64,000 bases of DNA from Podocnemis expansa (lineage: Eukaryota > Chordata > Testudines > Podocnemididae), in NCBI GenBank assembly GCA_007922195.1, contig ML681981.1, positions 15,199,940 through 15,263,939 of the forward strand, in the 5' to 3' direction. The notes under the pieces were generated by a model, which worked only from the letters and a program-made list of their open reading frames with translations, ran no database searches and was not told where the DNA came from. This document shows, in pieces, positions 10,506-23,386 of the stretch. A program made the translations under genes and the position numbers. Within the stretch, counting starts at the first letter, position 1, and each line of letters opens with the position of its first letter.

Positions 10506-10884
10506 CATATTCAGGTCAGAAACTGCACCTTTAGGACAATGAGGATGTTATTGAAATGTGTGGGAGCTGGATTGTGTCGTATGTGAAGAGGTTCAGAGGG
10601 AAATTTATTTCCCATAAATCTTGAGTAACTGTAAAATTTGGGATTTTAAAATTAAATCTATAGTACTGGTTTAAACATAATGTTCATCTGATGATCTAGG
10701 GCTGTCTACTGACTGGGAGGGGTAGTGCTGAAAAGAGAGATTTATTAACCTTTGTGAACAAACAGTTTCATAGTATTTACCTGTAATATAATGCTATGCT
10801 GTCTTTTGTAATCACTTCTACATATGAAGGAGCAGATCACCCACATTGTATGAACTGCCATAGCTCCATTCCTATTTTTCTTTG

Positions 10885-11100
10885 AAAAAGCAGCGTTTGA
10901 ATCTTTACAGCAGCTTTGATTTGCTGTTACAGTGTGATGTGTTCCTATGACTTACACTTCCCTGCATTTATGTCCTCCCATTCTGTAAGTTCCCCCATCT
11001 TCAAAGCATCTAATGAAGTGGGATTTTTCTCCCATGATAGCTCATGCAGTAAATAAATGTTACTCTTTAAGTGCCACAGAACTCCTTGTTTTACTGGAAT
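10885..11100 (+). mobile_element. Penelope-like tail (about 200 bp)
   Basis: A full-length terminal arm: 'gctttgatttgctgttacag', 'cttacacttccctgcattta', 'cttcaaagcatctaatgaag', then 'taagtgccacagaactcctt'. A single arm, with no inverted partner. Confidence 0.85.
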
Positions 11101-11229
11101 TTGAATATTTTCTGATTACTTAGTGACTATTCTACTTCTCCATTTTGAGATAAGTTAATATTGTTTATAATAAAGACCACTTATAAATTTTCCCCCTAAT
11201 CTGTTATAATTGTGATGACAACGCAGAAG

Positions 11230-11350
11230 ATCTTCAGGCCTCAATCCTGCTAACGGTTGGGCATGCACTTTAATCATGGGACTAGTTACACTGATGTAAA
11301 TAGGACTGATTGTGTTTAAATTTAAGTGTGTTTAACTTTGCAGGAATCAG
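11230..11350. repeat. Short palindromic amniote repeat
   Basis: 'ttcaggcctcaatcctgcta', 'gggcatgcactttaatcatg', 'ggactagttacactgatg' and 'tttaactttgcaggaatcag' form a decayed inverted repeat. It ends about 95 bp before RNLS exon 4. Confidence 0.55.
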
Positions 11351-11440
11351 TTCTGATTATTAATTGTAGTGATTCTAATATTGTTTGTTCTCTTCCATGT
11401 GATACAGAATTGCATGCACTAAACTGTTTCTCTTTTTTGA

Positions 11441-12155
<715 letters not shown>

Positions 12156-12415
12156 GGGTCTGTCTACCCTGCAGTTAAACACCAACAGCTGGCCCATGTC
12201 AGCTGACTTGGGCTTGTGTGATTGGGTTACAGGCTTGTTTGATTTTGGGACTGATATTTGGGCTCTAGGACCCCCCCCCCCCAAGCCTGAGCCCAAATGC
12301 TTACCTGACAGTTGAATGACCCTGAAGCCCCAACACAAACAAGAACAAGCCAGCTGACACCAGACAGCCACAGGTGTTTAACTGTAGTGCAGATTTGCCC
12401 TCACAGACTTGAACT
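12156..12415. mobile_element. Foldback (palindromic) MITE
   Basis: Left arm 'gtctgtctaccctgcagtta', 'aacagctggcccatgtcagc', 'gggctctagga'. The right arm gives the reverse order: 'caagcctgagcccaaatgc', 'agccagctgacacc', 'aggtgtttaactgtagtgca'. The whole 260 bp is one long imperfect inverted repeat around a C-run at 12270-12282, a design common to turtle hAT-like MITEs. The apparent GCCCTCA flank on both sides overlaps the terminal repeats, so I do not call a target duplication. Confidence 0.75.
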
Positions 12416-14252
12416 CACACAAGTAGTAGCCTATTTATCAACCATGATTAGTTACTGAGAGCATATTGCCCATATATTTTAAAACTTCAACTGACTTCCT
12501 ATTCACTACTGTGTTCTGATCTTTAACACACTTAAACAACTGGGACCAAGCTGCCTTGGAGTCTTGCCTCACCATTCACTGCTTAAAGACCAGTGAACAT
12601 CAGAGACACAAGCTGTCTGTCCAGGATGAAAAAATAAGAGCTAAGGGTGTAGTTACTACTAGACTGTGGAGTAGAGTAGGCTGGATTTTTTGGCAAATAG
12701 TAAGTTTTCTAAAAAGTTTGTTTTTCAGTGAACTGAAACTTTTTGTTGATTTCACATGTTGAATTCAAAAGCTATTCAACTTTGGCTGGAAAAAGTGGAA
12801 GTGAATTTCAGAAATGCTGATGCTGGCCATTTACAAATGCATTTTTGAATGAGAAAAGTCAATTATTTCAACATTTCCAGTACTCCAAAATAAATTTCAG
12901 CAAGAAAACACACAAAGTCAGTTTAGATTTAAAACTAAGTTTTTTTAAGTTGGCCACCAAGCAAAATATAAATAATTATTTTGCACGGCTCTGCTGCGGA
13001 ATATCCATTTAAAAGAGATTAAGATGAACTCAAGCCTGATTGTTTTCAGAGCCCTGTGTAAAGCCTATCCACAATAACAGAAGCTGGTGAACAAAGAGAA
13101 GAGAACAAACCCATACATACAAGCCCCATGTCTAGGGTAACAGAAGCAGAGTCCCTGTCTCCTAACAGTAGGTAAGGGAAAACTATTTTCATTCCAGTTT
13201 TTAATTCCAAGTGCCATTCCTTTTCTATGAGACAAACAGTGCTTTAGTCATTAATGGAACAGTTTACTCACCACAGCCATATTCCCTGATAGCTGCATGT
13301 GGCACAGGAGGTGCCTTTTCTTTGGTGTCCTCTGCTAACAGACATTCTAGTCTTTCAAGGGAGTGCCTTTTCCTGTGCAACAGGCCTCCAGCCAGGGCCC
13401 TTCTAGTTCTACTCCTTCTGGAGCAGCCCAAGTCCAGCATGTCAATGATCTGGTAGCACTGAACCAGAGCTTTAGCACACCTATGGGATTTGTAGGCTTT
13501 ACAGTCCTCATTTCCAGCATCTTCTCACCACATCCTAGGGTGTGTCATTAGAGAACCCAGGACTACCCTCTACTCTAGGTTTCAGCTCAAGGATCCTATA
13601 TGAACAAAATAAGATGTGTTCAGATCCTCTGGGGTTGCTTTTTTTTCCAGTCCTATCTCATAGTTTCTTCCCAGGTTGTTGTTTCTTCAGATCCCAAAAA
13701 ACAGAACTAAACTAATTATCATGACCAAAAAGTCCAACCTGCCCTAAAGAGGCATTGAAGCTGACTGTGCCTGCCTTCACAAGACTAGTACACTCCCTCT
13801 CCTACTGAGCTGAATGTTTTTTCTTTCTCAGGCTCCACACCTCACACAGGTGTAGTGGGGCGGAGCTGATTTGGCTCATGAGCCCTAGGTATTAACTCTT
13901 CCTGATCAGTGTAGGATCTGTGTATTCCATTCTTCAGTTCCCTTCTCTGCTATTCACTACATTTTATACTAGATCATAATTCTTCTTATTCTTCCCTTTA
14001 CCATACTGAATAATCCTCTTCCATTTAATTCTCCTTATTTAGAAGAGATTACTCTCTACTGTCAACATAAATAGTTTCATGCTTCTAATACTTTTTGCAG
14101 CCCACACGTAGATCTGTTGTTTTGTTAAACGTAGTTGTTTTTTGTCTGACTATTTAGTCTTAAGGTGGAATACTTGGGTTTTTTAAAATATAGTTATATT
14201 GGTGCTAGTTAAACAAAACACAACCTGGCTAAGACTAGTCTTTAACCTAACC
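12416..14252. other. RNLS intron 4, no gene recognised
   Basis: No exon, RNA gene or clear transposon is identified in this 1.8 kb. Open frames such as 13211-13456 lack any family resemblance. Confidence 0.5.
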
Positions 14253-14261
14253 GTGATCTTT

Positions 14262-14615
14262 AGAACAAACAAGGAGTCCCATGGCACTTACATTTATTTA
14301 TTGCATGAACTTTGGTGGGAGAAAATCCCACTTCGTCAGATGCTTTGAAGATGGGGGAACTTACCGAATGGGAGGAAATAAATACAGGGAAGTGTAAGTC
14401 ATGGGATCAGGCCACACTGTAACAGCAAATCAAAGCAGTCGTTAAGATTGAAACATTTCCTCCCATTGTGTAAGTTCCCTCATCTTCAAAGCATCTGACG
14501 AAGTGGTATGTTCTCCCAGGAAAACTCATGCAATACATTTGTAAGTCTTCAAGTGTCACAAGACTCCTTGTTTGTTTTATTGAACTAGGCTAACACAGCT
14601 GCCCATTTGGAACTT
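14262..14615. mobile_element. Penelope-like terminal arms as a bare inverted pair
   Basis: A (-) arm (14262-14453) is joined almost directly to a (+) arm (about 14455-14615) with no internal coding part. Identical GTGATCTTT at 14253-14261 and 14616-14624 reads as a 9-bp target duplication, so the pair inserted as one 354-bp unit. The (-) arm is longer at the centre, so the junction is asymmetric. Confidence 0.85.
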
Positions 14616-14624
14616 GTGATCTTT

Positions 14625-15222
14625 CGTGTACTTAAAACAACTGTGATATTTATTAATTTGGAGGAGGTTAGAAATGAGGTTGTATGGCTCAGTGAGAGGA
14701 ATGAGGGGTTTGTCTATATAATAATATCACGATAGAGAATTACCATAAATTGACCCTTTGACTACAGAGAAAGAAAAGGTGAGATATCAAAATGCTCCAA
14801 GTAAACTTGGAATATATTGATTGGCATGCTCAAATTCACGCGAGAGTGCTTTTCTGTGTAATTAGAATAAAGAGTAATGGAAAGGGGGTGTGAAGATTGC
14901 CATTTATCTGTAGAAGATAGATTGATGTACAGCCAAAAACAATTGTTATCAAACTACTGGCTGCATTTGGAAAAAAAATGTTTCACACTAAGTCAACTTA
15001 TTTTCATTTAACTGAAGGAAGCTCTCAGGTGGAATAAATAAAGAGGAATAGAGAAGGGAGGTTGAAGAAGTATTAACATTGCTAGTATGTATTTATCACT
15101 AGCCATGCTATTTCATGAACAAAACTTTATCAGGCCATGGTTAGGGGAGACTGGTTTAGCTGAGCAGACCATTTCACTTATTCCCAGGTAGTTTTTTGTT
15201 CTTATTGTAGGTGTCTAAAACT
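14625..15222. other. RNLS intron 4, no gene recognised
   Basis: AT-rich sequence with no recognised feature. Confidence 0.45.
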
Positions 15223-15484
15223 AGGGCTACACTAGGGACATCTTCTGGCACAGCTAGGAGTGAGGTGCAATCTCTGACTGACATAGCTGTGGTGGAAGAA
15301 GTCCACAATATGGATTCAGCTGTATCAGGAAAGCTGCACTTTTATGGGTTTAGCTTGTTTAGTTTGCGTGGACTGGTTTTAACAGGAACAAAGTGCGGCT
15401 TTGCTTATAGAGCTAGTTGATAGTAGGAGTGCTGTTCTGGCATTGTTATGCCAGTAATGCACTGCTAGTGTAGACTTGGCTTAA
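15223..15484. mobile_element. hAT-like MITE with CTACACTAG ends
   Basis: The ends 'tagggctacactaggg' and 'gctagtgtagacttggctta' share the inverted core CTACACTAG/CTAGTGTAG. The 260-bp interior has no domain, and no clear flanking duplication is seen. Confidence 0.6.
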
Positions 15485-15789
15485 TCCTTATTATGTTTGC
15501 AGGATTAACTTTATCAGATGGAGCTCAGTCTTCCCCTTTTCCTTCCCCTTGATCCTTTTCAGACTTCTGTTTTGACTTACAAGATAAACTTTTTTCATTG
15601 CACCCCAACCCAATTTTAAGTCAATAGGTAATTCATAGTTCATAGCTAATTTAAACCAACATTGCTAATTTCCTAGGTCTTGCAGTCTTCTAGGATTTGC
15701 AACATTTATATCTTTCATTGTTCTACTGTTAGTCCTTCTTATGTTTCATATTCAGGGGGTGAAAAAAATGTATAGGAATGCTGAATTTG

Positions 15790-15888
15790 AGGGGGATTTT
15801 CAGAGGCTCAAATGGGAAGTAGGTTCCCAATTCCTATTGAGTTACAATGGGAGTTTGGCATCTATCAGCCCTTTTCCCTTTGACAGTA
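15790..15888. repeat. Short palindromic amniote repeat
   Basis: 'gattttcagaggctcaaatg' and 'cccttttccctttga' are arms around a central 'attgagttacaatgggagtt'. This is the familiar decayed inverted repeat with a CCCATTGA..TCAATGGG centre. Confidence 0.5.
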
Positions 15889-16089
15889 AATCCTTTTGCT
15901 CAATTGTGTGACTGGGAGTTCCATTTGGATTTTGACTTACACATACGTCTGTTGACTCCATGGTCAAGGTTGTGCTGAGACTTGCATTTAAACAGCACTA
16001 AAATTCAAGTGTGTCATATTTCTCTGAATTTAGTTTCCACATTTAGTACAGTAACTTAATACTACAAATGAATTTTTCACTGCATTTGG

Positions 16090-16225
16090 TTTTTTCTAAC
16101 AGTTGGTATTTATTATTCATATTAATGTAGTGCCTAGGAGCCCTAGTCATGGATGACTACCTCACTGTGCTAGGTGCTGTACCAACACAGAAGCAAAAGA
16201 CAGTCACTACTCCAAAGACATTGCA
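16090..16225 (+). mobile_element. L2-type LINE 3' tail
   Basis: 'tagtgcctaggagccctagt', 'actgtgctaggtgctgtacc' and 'aagacagtcactactccaaa' with 'gcagcctaagta' match the sauropsid form of the L2 3' end (GCACTGTGCTAGGCGCTG-type core). Confidence 0.65.
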
Positions 16226-19200
16226 GCCTAAGTATCAGTTCTTGGAACTGAGACTGCAAGTTTTGCATGGCTTGGGAGCACGTGTGTTATCAATACCTGT
16301 GGATGTGGTGACAGGGGAAGTGAAATAGTTGTGACTTGCAGGAGGAGATCTTAGGCTTTACCTAGTGATTTGCCAAGTTATCTACAGCTGTGGTGGTGGT
16401 TTACACATTCAAGCCTTAACTAGTTTGAATGAAGCTTTTTATTATAGTGGACTTCAGTTATATAGCTCTGTAAATGCAAGGCAGGATATTTTGAAAAAAA
16501 AGAATGATTTATAAGTAAGGCTTGAGATGCCCATAGTTTAATTGCTCATATTGCAGAATTTGATAGAGTGCAAGTCAGAAGCTGAAGCAAAGCGACGAAG
16601 AGATGGTTGAGTGGCACTGTACATTATTATTGTAAGAAGTATAGAAATTTTTAAGGAAGAAATATAACTACAGTGAGGGAGGAGAGTATGGCATTAATGG
16701 GAGATAAGTTACCTGTCTTCAGATCTATAAAGGAACCCTAATCATGATGTTAGCCTCTACATTCAGCAATGTCTAGCTTTTATTGTACACATGCCTTTGC
16801 CTCCTGATGCATCATCATCCATCTTTTGACAAATTCTTAATGAAATTGAAATATATATGGCTATGGGCTGACTGCCAACCTGCTGTCCTTTCACCTGGTG
16901 CTGTTGTGTTCTCCCTCTCTTGTCACTCTGGCATAGATGGCCTCAGTTTGGTCCTCCCCACAGTGGGGTTGGAATTACCCTACCAGTGTTTTTCCTTTCT
17001 TGGCACAAACAAACCAGGATTTTGTTCTGAGAACCTTTGCTCACAAACGTGGGTCTATAGCATTGCTGCAAGAGTTCCTTTCCATGCCAACTGTAGAAAC
17101 TATGCTAGACCCTGTTGTGTTTAAACGTGTTTGTGACTATCAGCCTATCTTTTGATAAGATACTGTTTGTGCAGACGCGTTGGTGAAGATTGTGAAATGA
17201 AAGTGGTATTAGAGACCTCTGAGATTTAGATCAGTTCATGTGTGCCAATGTTAATTTTTGATGTTATGAAGCAACTGTAGTCTTCATTGATCTTGAAGGC
17301 AGCAGTCAAATTGCTAATCAGATGTCTGACATGTTACTCCTTTCAGCACTAATATATGTGTTCCTTCTGCTCCCTTTAATATGGAAATTTTCTGTTCTTA
17401 CTGTACTTTTTTCCCAGCTTTGAATAATTAACTGCCTGAATATTATACTTTAACATCTTATTCCATATATTAATCATTACTGAAAACCTCTAAACATGTA
17501 GCATGCTTTTTAAAAACAGACTAATTGGAAAATTTGACATTTTCAATGTTCATTTTCTGTGTTGTGTGCCTCAGGCTCCTTCATCTGTGTTTAGGTACCT
17601 GAATAAGAGTGACCTGATTTTCTTCAATATTTCTGACAACTGCTGCTCCCAATGACTTCATCAGGATTTGTGGGTGCTTTGGATATCACCATGCAACTTT
17701 AATTTAGGTACTGAATTATCAGTTGAGAGGCCTAACTTTGGGTTTGCCAAGTTGATCTCTGTCCTTAGGGTAATTTTAGAGTTTAATTTACGACTTCATT
17801 AAATTAATAAAGTCAGAGTTATAAATTTGAAAAAGGCCAGGGATTTATCTTTTACAGGCTGAGCCATTTGTTTACCTCCCCTCCCCACAACAACTGAAGT
17901 GAGGTGTCTGTCACTTGGCCAATTTAAAGTTCTTTGTTTTAAAACGTGTACATTTACTTACAAATTTTCACAGACTAAAATATCAGACAATAGTGAGAGT
18001 TTTTAAAAAAGTTTAATGTACAAATAGTCACAGACTAAAAGATCAGATTGTAGAGCAGTGAGATACATTTAAAAATAGTTTAATCTGTCTGGTCAAATGT
18101 TTTCATGTCAAGGACTTGAAGCTTAACAAAATACTAACAAACCACGCTAGAGAACTGCAAAACCTTTATTGTGTTGGCACACGTTCTTTTTTTCTGACCA
18201 TTGACCTCTCAACTGATATTGAATAAGTGTTCCAGGTATACACTAAAGTGAGAATTTAGACCCCTTTGTGTGTATCTTGGGGTGAGAAAAATGAATGAAG
18301 AAGATGGAAATAAAGTAGGTACCTCAACTTCCATTCTAGAACTATTGTTTGTTATGGTTGGTGTTACAGCTATCTGCTCCCAACTTGCTAGTGTTTGGGA
18401 GCGTGCTCCAAAGATCATTCTAGTCACTCAGCACTATATCCATTTACCTGGGTTCTTTGAATGTGACCTTTTGTTGTCTTTTTTTGCTTGTAGAATTGAG
18501 AGGGAGTAGGTACAGGTGGGTGCTGTATGTGGCTGAACTTCTGTACTCTATTTCCTCCCCAGCCACAAATAACTCTAAGCAGTTGTGTTTCCTTTGCTAC
18601 TACAAGCAAAAAGAAATAATCAACTTTAATGTATCTCATATGATGTCAGTCTCCATTAAATTATTAATAGTGTGGAGGAAGAAACATTCTTATGTAACCA
18701 ATGATACTGATTTATCTTGAAAATATCCTTCCTTCAGTGGCTTTGCTTTGATTGGTATTCACAAAGAAATTCTCTGAATACAGTGTTTCCTTGCAGCTAG
18801 AATGGACTTGCCAAAAAAGTTAATAAAAATAATTATATTTTTCTCCTTGAAAAACATTTGGCACTTAAAGGGTTAGTAGCTTTCTAAACCTGGAAGTATT
18901 TTGAATTCAGTACCGGAATTGTCTTATGGCAAGTAAGGAAATTGTATTTAGTTAGTTGCAACATCTTTTAAAGAACAGTAGGTGGCAGTGTTCAAATGAT
19001 CTTTGTGACGGCTAAATATATGTAGGCCTTAAAATAATTTATACTAGGTTTGTGCATAGATTTTAGCTGTGGCTTGTGGTGGTATTCGGGCTCTGTATCT
19101 TTCAGTAGCAATCACTGTGATTTTCTAAAACAGTATGAGGAAAATAAATGATATTTCCTGATTTTTTTGCAGAAAAACCAACACTTAGAGGCAGGACTTG

Positions 19201-20403
19201 TTGTATATTAAAGGACTTGAGTCTACAAAATCTACATTTTGTAATGAATATTTTAGAGATGCTTAGCAGCTGGACTCTCTATTGAAAACAAGAACTACTG
19301 AAGAATTATAGGCATTAGTATACATTTGTGAGTGAGATTACCAAGCAATTAAACTTATTTTTTGTATTTACAAATTTGCTGAACAAGCTTTTGTCTTTCA
19401 AGTCTGTTTTACAGAGTAAGCAGTTTTAAGTGGTAGAACTAAAATATCCAGTAAATGAGTTTTGCAGCAAATTATAGTTAGTTTTGTTTCTTAATATTTT
19501 CATGAAATCATTTTGCTGCAAGTCAGAAATTGCAGTTTTGAACTGAGTAATCTATTAATAGAAAGAAATGTCTTTTTAATTTTTATTTCCCCTTATAGAT
19601 GGATGTTCTGTATACTGTCTGCATATAATTCAGCGAGGAGGCTTGACAACTTAAATCATGAGAGCAAAGCTCATGTCTTTTCACCAGTCCCCAAGTCTTT
19701 GTCTAACATTATTGCATATTTTTTAATAGAAAGGTTGTTTATATTTGATAATATTCCAGAAAGGCCCAGCAGGGGTTGTCCAAGCTTGAATTAAGAAGGT
19801 TTATTCACATTATATAACATTATGCTAAAGTGTATTGGAGATGAGGACACACTAGTTTTAGTTTGTTGTCAAACTCTTGGAGTTATGATGTTATACTGTG
19901 TGATGTGTTTTTTTTAAACTCCATGTGAACATTTAAGGTTTATTAGCTTTGATTGACATTGCTGATATCTATATGGCACTCTCAAAACATACAGCGTAAA
20001 TGAACATTTCCAAACAAATGTTTGATGTTTTGAAAATAAAGCACTTGAGCTGATGTCATTGAAACCACTTGATAGACCATAATAGGGATCATTCAGAGAG
20101 GGCCAAATTCCAGTTTTAATTGTGGTTGGTGGAAGAGGGTATAAATATAGACATTTCTCATTTCAGAGTGAGACACCTGATGTCAAAGGGAGGTTTGCAC
20201 AAAGATCAAGGATAACAGAATGCGGCTCCTGATAATAATTAAAGGGTTAATTATATTCTTTAAAAATTGCTGAGTACCTAATTGTCACATTCAGCATTGC
20301 TCAGTGGGAAAATATGCTTTCCTTTAGGGACGTTATTTCTGCCCTTTGTTTCTTTTACTCCTCTCACTCCTCCTTGCTTTGTTTCTCTCTCTCTCCTTGT
20401 CTT
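16226..20403. other. RNLS intron 4, no gene recognised
   Basis: Four kilobases of AT-rich sequence. A short palindromic repeat with 'ctcccaatgacttcatcagg' is visible at about 17610-17735. I looked for the expected renalase exon 5 and did not find it. An exon-like string near 16556-16610 was rejected. Confidence 0.5.
17610..17735. repeat. Short palindromic amniote repeat
   Basis: 'gtgacctgattttcttcaat', a central 'ctcccaatgacttcatcagg', and then 'gtgggtgctttggat' match the class of decayed palindromic repeats centred on CATTGACTTCAATG. Confidence 0.4.
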
Positions 20404-20690
20404 TGTCCTGGTCTACACTTGCCATGAAATTTGGCAGCAGTCAATGGGAGATATGCAAGCTACATATCTGCTGTTGAGTTCCTACATTCTGATTAGGTGA
20501 TCCTGATTGCTGTGCTGACAGGAAATGCCCTTCTGTCAATGCAGTGTTAATCTTTTTCTGCGGGGTGATTTATTCATTTAACTTCTGGATGGACTGACAA
20601 GGTGTCTGCTTCTCAGTTCCCACCCTCTTCCCTATGCCCTTGCTGAACTGATGAGCCTTGAATAGTAATGTAGACATTTAAATGAACTTC
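20404..20690. mobile_element. MITE remnant, GGTCTACACTT family
   Basis: 'cctggtctacacttgccatg' and 'ggcagcag' at the left, with 'gccttgaatagtaatgtaga' at the right, parallel the element at 54583-54836. Non-coding. The right boundary is approximate. Confidence 0.45.
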
Positions 20691-20954
20691 ACAACTGACA
20701 GGCAGATCAGGTTAAAGGGGGTGGTGGAGTTCACACCTCAGAGTCATTGTTTCAGGCTTTCTGGGAGGAGCTTACTTTTGGCTTTATTCACCACCATGAG
20801 GGCTAGAAACTTACTGCTTTTCATTGCTGAATAAAAACTTATATTCTGAACAACTGGAATATAATAATAAATCATACAGGACACAAAAATACAACACATA
20901 GGATATATTTGACCATCAGACTGTGTTTGACCCTTCTGACCATTCTTTCACATG

Positions 20955-21090
20955 TCTGTGTACCTGATATGTTTGTCTTGGACCTGGCCCTAAACTATTA
21001 ATTAAGCCTGAGAAATCCTGTCCAGTCATATAAGTAGTCACGTTGATTTCAGTGGGACTCTTCCTATGAGTAAAGGCTAAAAGATCAAAC
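20955..21090. repeat. Short palindromic amniote repeat
   Basis: 'cttggacctggccctaaact' and 'tgatttcagtgggactcttc', then 'atgagtaaaggctaaaagat', match the palindromic family also seen at 11230 and 37415. Confidence 0.5.
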
Positions 21091-21339
21091 TGGCTTTGTG
21101 AGTGTATACAAAGCATCAGGAGGAAAATAAAATAGGATACGTGCAAGAGATTGGGTCAAGTTTTGGCTGTGATCTACTTCCAAACATTGCCTATTCTTTT
21201 CAGCTGAAAAACACTGTCTCTGTCTGATAGTACTCAAAGTTTTTGAAACATTAGAAGTAAAACATGAACTGGAAAATATAAGTGTGTCACATGTACACAT
21301 TTGGCTACAAAGAGAAATACAAGACTAGAATCTTATTTG

Positions 21340-21740
21340 TGATGCTCCAAAGGGACAGTTTTCTCATTCATCCTTTTCAATGTCTACACCTAACCCTTAA
21401 GTGAACTGGTTGGACAAGGTGAACTCAAGTGTCATCAATATTCAAATAACACATGGCTTTACCTGTCCTTGCCTATACACAAACTACACCACTACCACCA
21501 AGGTAACCTGGTGTTTAGAGGTGATCAGATTATGGATGAAGTATGGCTGGCTGAAGTGGAAGCTGAGCAAACCTGAGGCAACGCTGGTGGCAGAAAAAAG
21601 TATTATGAACTGTTCGCAGCCATTATGTGGTCTCCTTTGATTGAAGGCCCACAGTTCACCAATTCAGTCCATATTCTTGGACTCTAAACTCTGGGAGAAC
21701 TTCTGGGTTCCTCAGTGACACCAATGGATTGTAGAAGTTT
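21340..21740 (+). mobile_element. L2-type LINE reverse transcriptase fragment
   Basis: Translating across two frames gives 'LFNVYT.PLSELV', 'KCHQYSNNTWLYLSL', 'CLEVIRLWMKYGWLKWKLS' and then 'LGLYS'-like sequence, matching the L2 RT order (SP.LFN.YM, HQYADDTQLY, C...V..WM..N.LKLNPDKTE, LGV.LDS). The catalytic A-D-D triad is replaced by S-N-N and frames are shifted, so it is dead. Confidence 0.7.
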
Positions 21741-22569
21741 CTTTAAAAAAGATTTTTTCCCCTACTTATCTAAAGCATGTGCAGGTGACCATAGGATGAC
21801 TATTGGGATTTTTTTTTTTTACACTTAGGCTTAAATAAAATATTAATATAACTACATTATTGTGGTGAAATTACAATAATTCTATTGCTTTTAAAAGAAT
21901 ACACTTGCATTAAAATGGTCCAGATACACAACCTATTAACACTAACCAGTTTTGAACATTTTACTGGCAATATTGTACAATGGTCAAACACAAATGAAGA
22001 ATGTTCAGCATCATCACTTTTTATTTTCTTGTGGCATGTGATCATATATATAATAGACCTGTAACACAAACAGTTCATCTAGTTTTTGGTTAAGATTCTA
22101 TATCCATCATGCAAAAGGTACTAACTACATACACAAGTGTAACTGAAATTTGTTCTTGAAAATAATTGTGTAAATTAAGGAAATCATTTTGGGGGTAGAG
22201 AAAGATGATAAAATTTTTAGACCTATGTGGAAATCTTGACTCTGTTGATGTCAAACTCAAAACTCTCATTAACCTAAATAGGGACAGGGTTCCACTCAGT
22301 ATCATAAATGTCAAGAGTATGTGAGATGTTAATCTTATTAAAATACAAGAAAAATTCTCCTATAAGGAATGCGTCTGAGATACATTCTGCAACACCTGTT
22401 CCAATGCTACCAGATGGTATGGTGATAAATGGGCATACAAGAATTACATAGCGAGACAGACATTAAATGCTAAAACAGTAAGGTAGAGACCTTCGATATC
22501 TGCAAATGTGTGGCACTATCCTTTTTTAGATAGTAAATTAGTCAAAAGCGAATGGAAAACAAATTTGAT
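21741..22569. other. RNLS intron 4, no gene recognised
   Basis: AT-rich, nothing recognised. Confidence 0.45.
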
Positions 22570-22715
22570 ACAAGTATGCCAGGGGGTTTAAGCATCACAG
22601 AAGGTCACTGCAAGTTAGAGATGATGTATTCCATGGCAAGGAGGTCATACATTGGGCTACAGCTGGCATATTACTTTCAGTTCTGGATTCCCCATCATAA
22701 GAAGGAGGGTGACAC
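22570..22715 (+). mobile_element. Small CR1 fragment
   Basis: 'gggctacagctggcatatta', 'ttcagttctggattccccat' and 'cataagaagg' correspond to the CR1 ORF2 C-terminal block ([20 protein letters not shown] in the intact copy). Confidence 0.6.
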
Positions 22716-22849
22716 TCTTGGTTACAGTTATTAATGTTTTACAAATGAGTTGACCTTGCCTCAATAACTTGTAATATGTTTAACTTTTATCAGCTAGAAG
22801 AAATACCTATTGTTATTGTAAAGAGGCTGGAGAGAGGTTTGGTTTCATA

Positions 22850-23378
22850 CAGGAGTGGCTAAGCTTATGGAACTCAAGAGCCACACAGGTTGATTATTAA
22901 ATATAGCCAATATACTTTTGCCTACTACAAAATTACTAAGTGTAAAATTCATTGCACACTTTAATTTTTTTTTTTTTGTAAAAAGAGGGCAAATATTGAT
23001 CCTACTAATGTCAGATCCTAATAATTACTTTAGGTTACCATGAAAATTAGGCCTATCCAGTAAACAATCTATTTTCTTCTTCATATTTTCATTTCTTATT
23101 ATTCAACATCATGTTTAGAAGGACTTCTAAAACATGATTTTATTTTAAGAATGAGTAAACCACATTAGGGCTTACGAGAAAATCTAAACATGCCATGCTT
23201 TTCCTCGCCATCCCTGACCATGCCACCACTTCCCTGCCATCCCCAACCAGATTTAAAACTCCTAGGCTGGGGCTGTGTTCCTCTCTCTGATCTGTTTATA
23301 AGCCGAGTTCATCCACAAGCTGCACTTTTTCATTCAAGAGCCACATGTGGCTCCCGAGCCACAGTTTGGCCACGTCTG
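22850..23378. mobile_element. hAT-type non-autonomous element with 8-bp flanks
   Basis: The left end CAGGAGTGGCTAAGCTTATGG and the right end, read inverted as CAGACGTGGCCAAACTGTGG, match with few changes. Both continue into GAGCCACA-type sequence. Flanks are GTTTCATA (22842-22849) and GTTTAATA (23379-23386), 7 of 8 identical. The 529-bp interior lacks transposase. Confidence 0.85.
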
Positions 23379-23386
23379 GTTTAATA

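Noticed and set aside
16556..16610. Exon-like string after a 'ttgcag' acceptor (reads NLIECKSEAEAKRRRDG)
   Set aside because: Short, with a weak donor (GTTGAG). It resembles renalase exon 5 only in its first few residues (LI.EC) and then diverges completely. Not convincing.
18485..18612. Inverted 'tttgcttgtag' / 'ctacaagcaaa' pair
   Set aside because: Only about 13 bp with a loop of roughly 100 bp; expected by chance in a window of this size.
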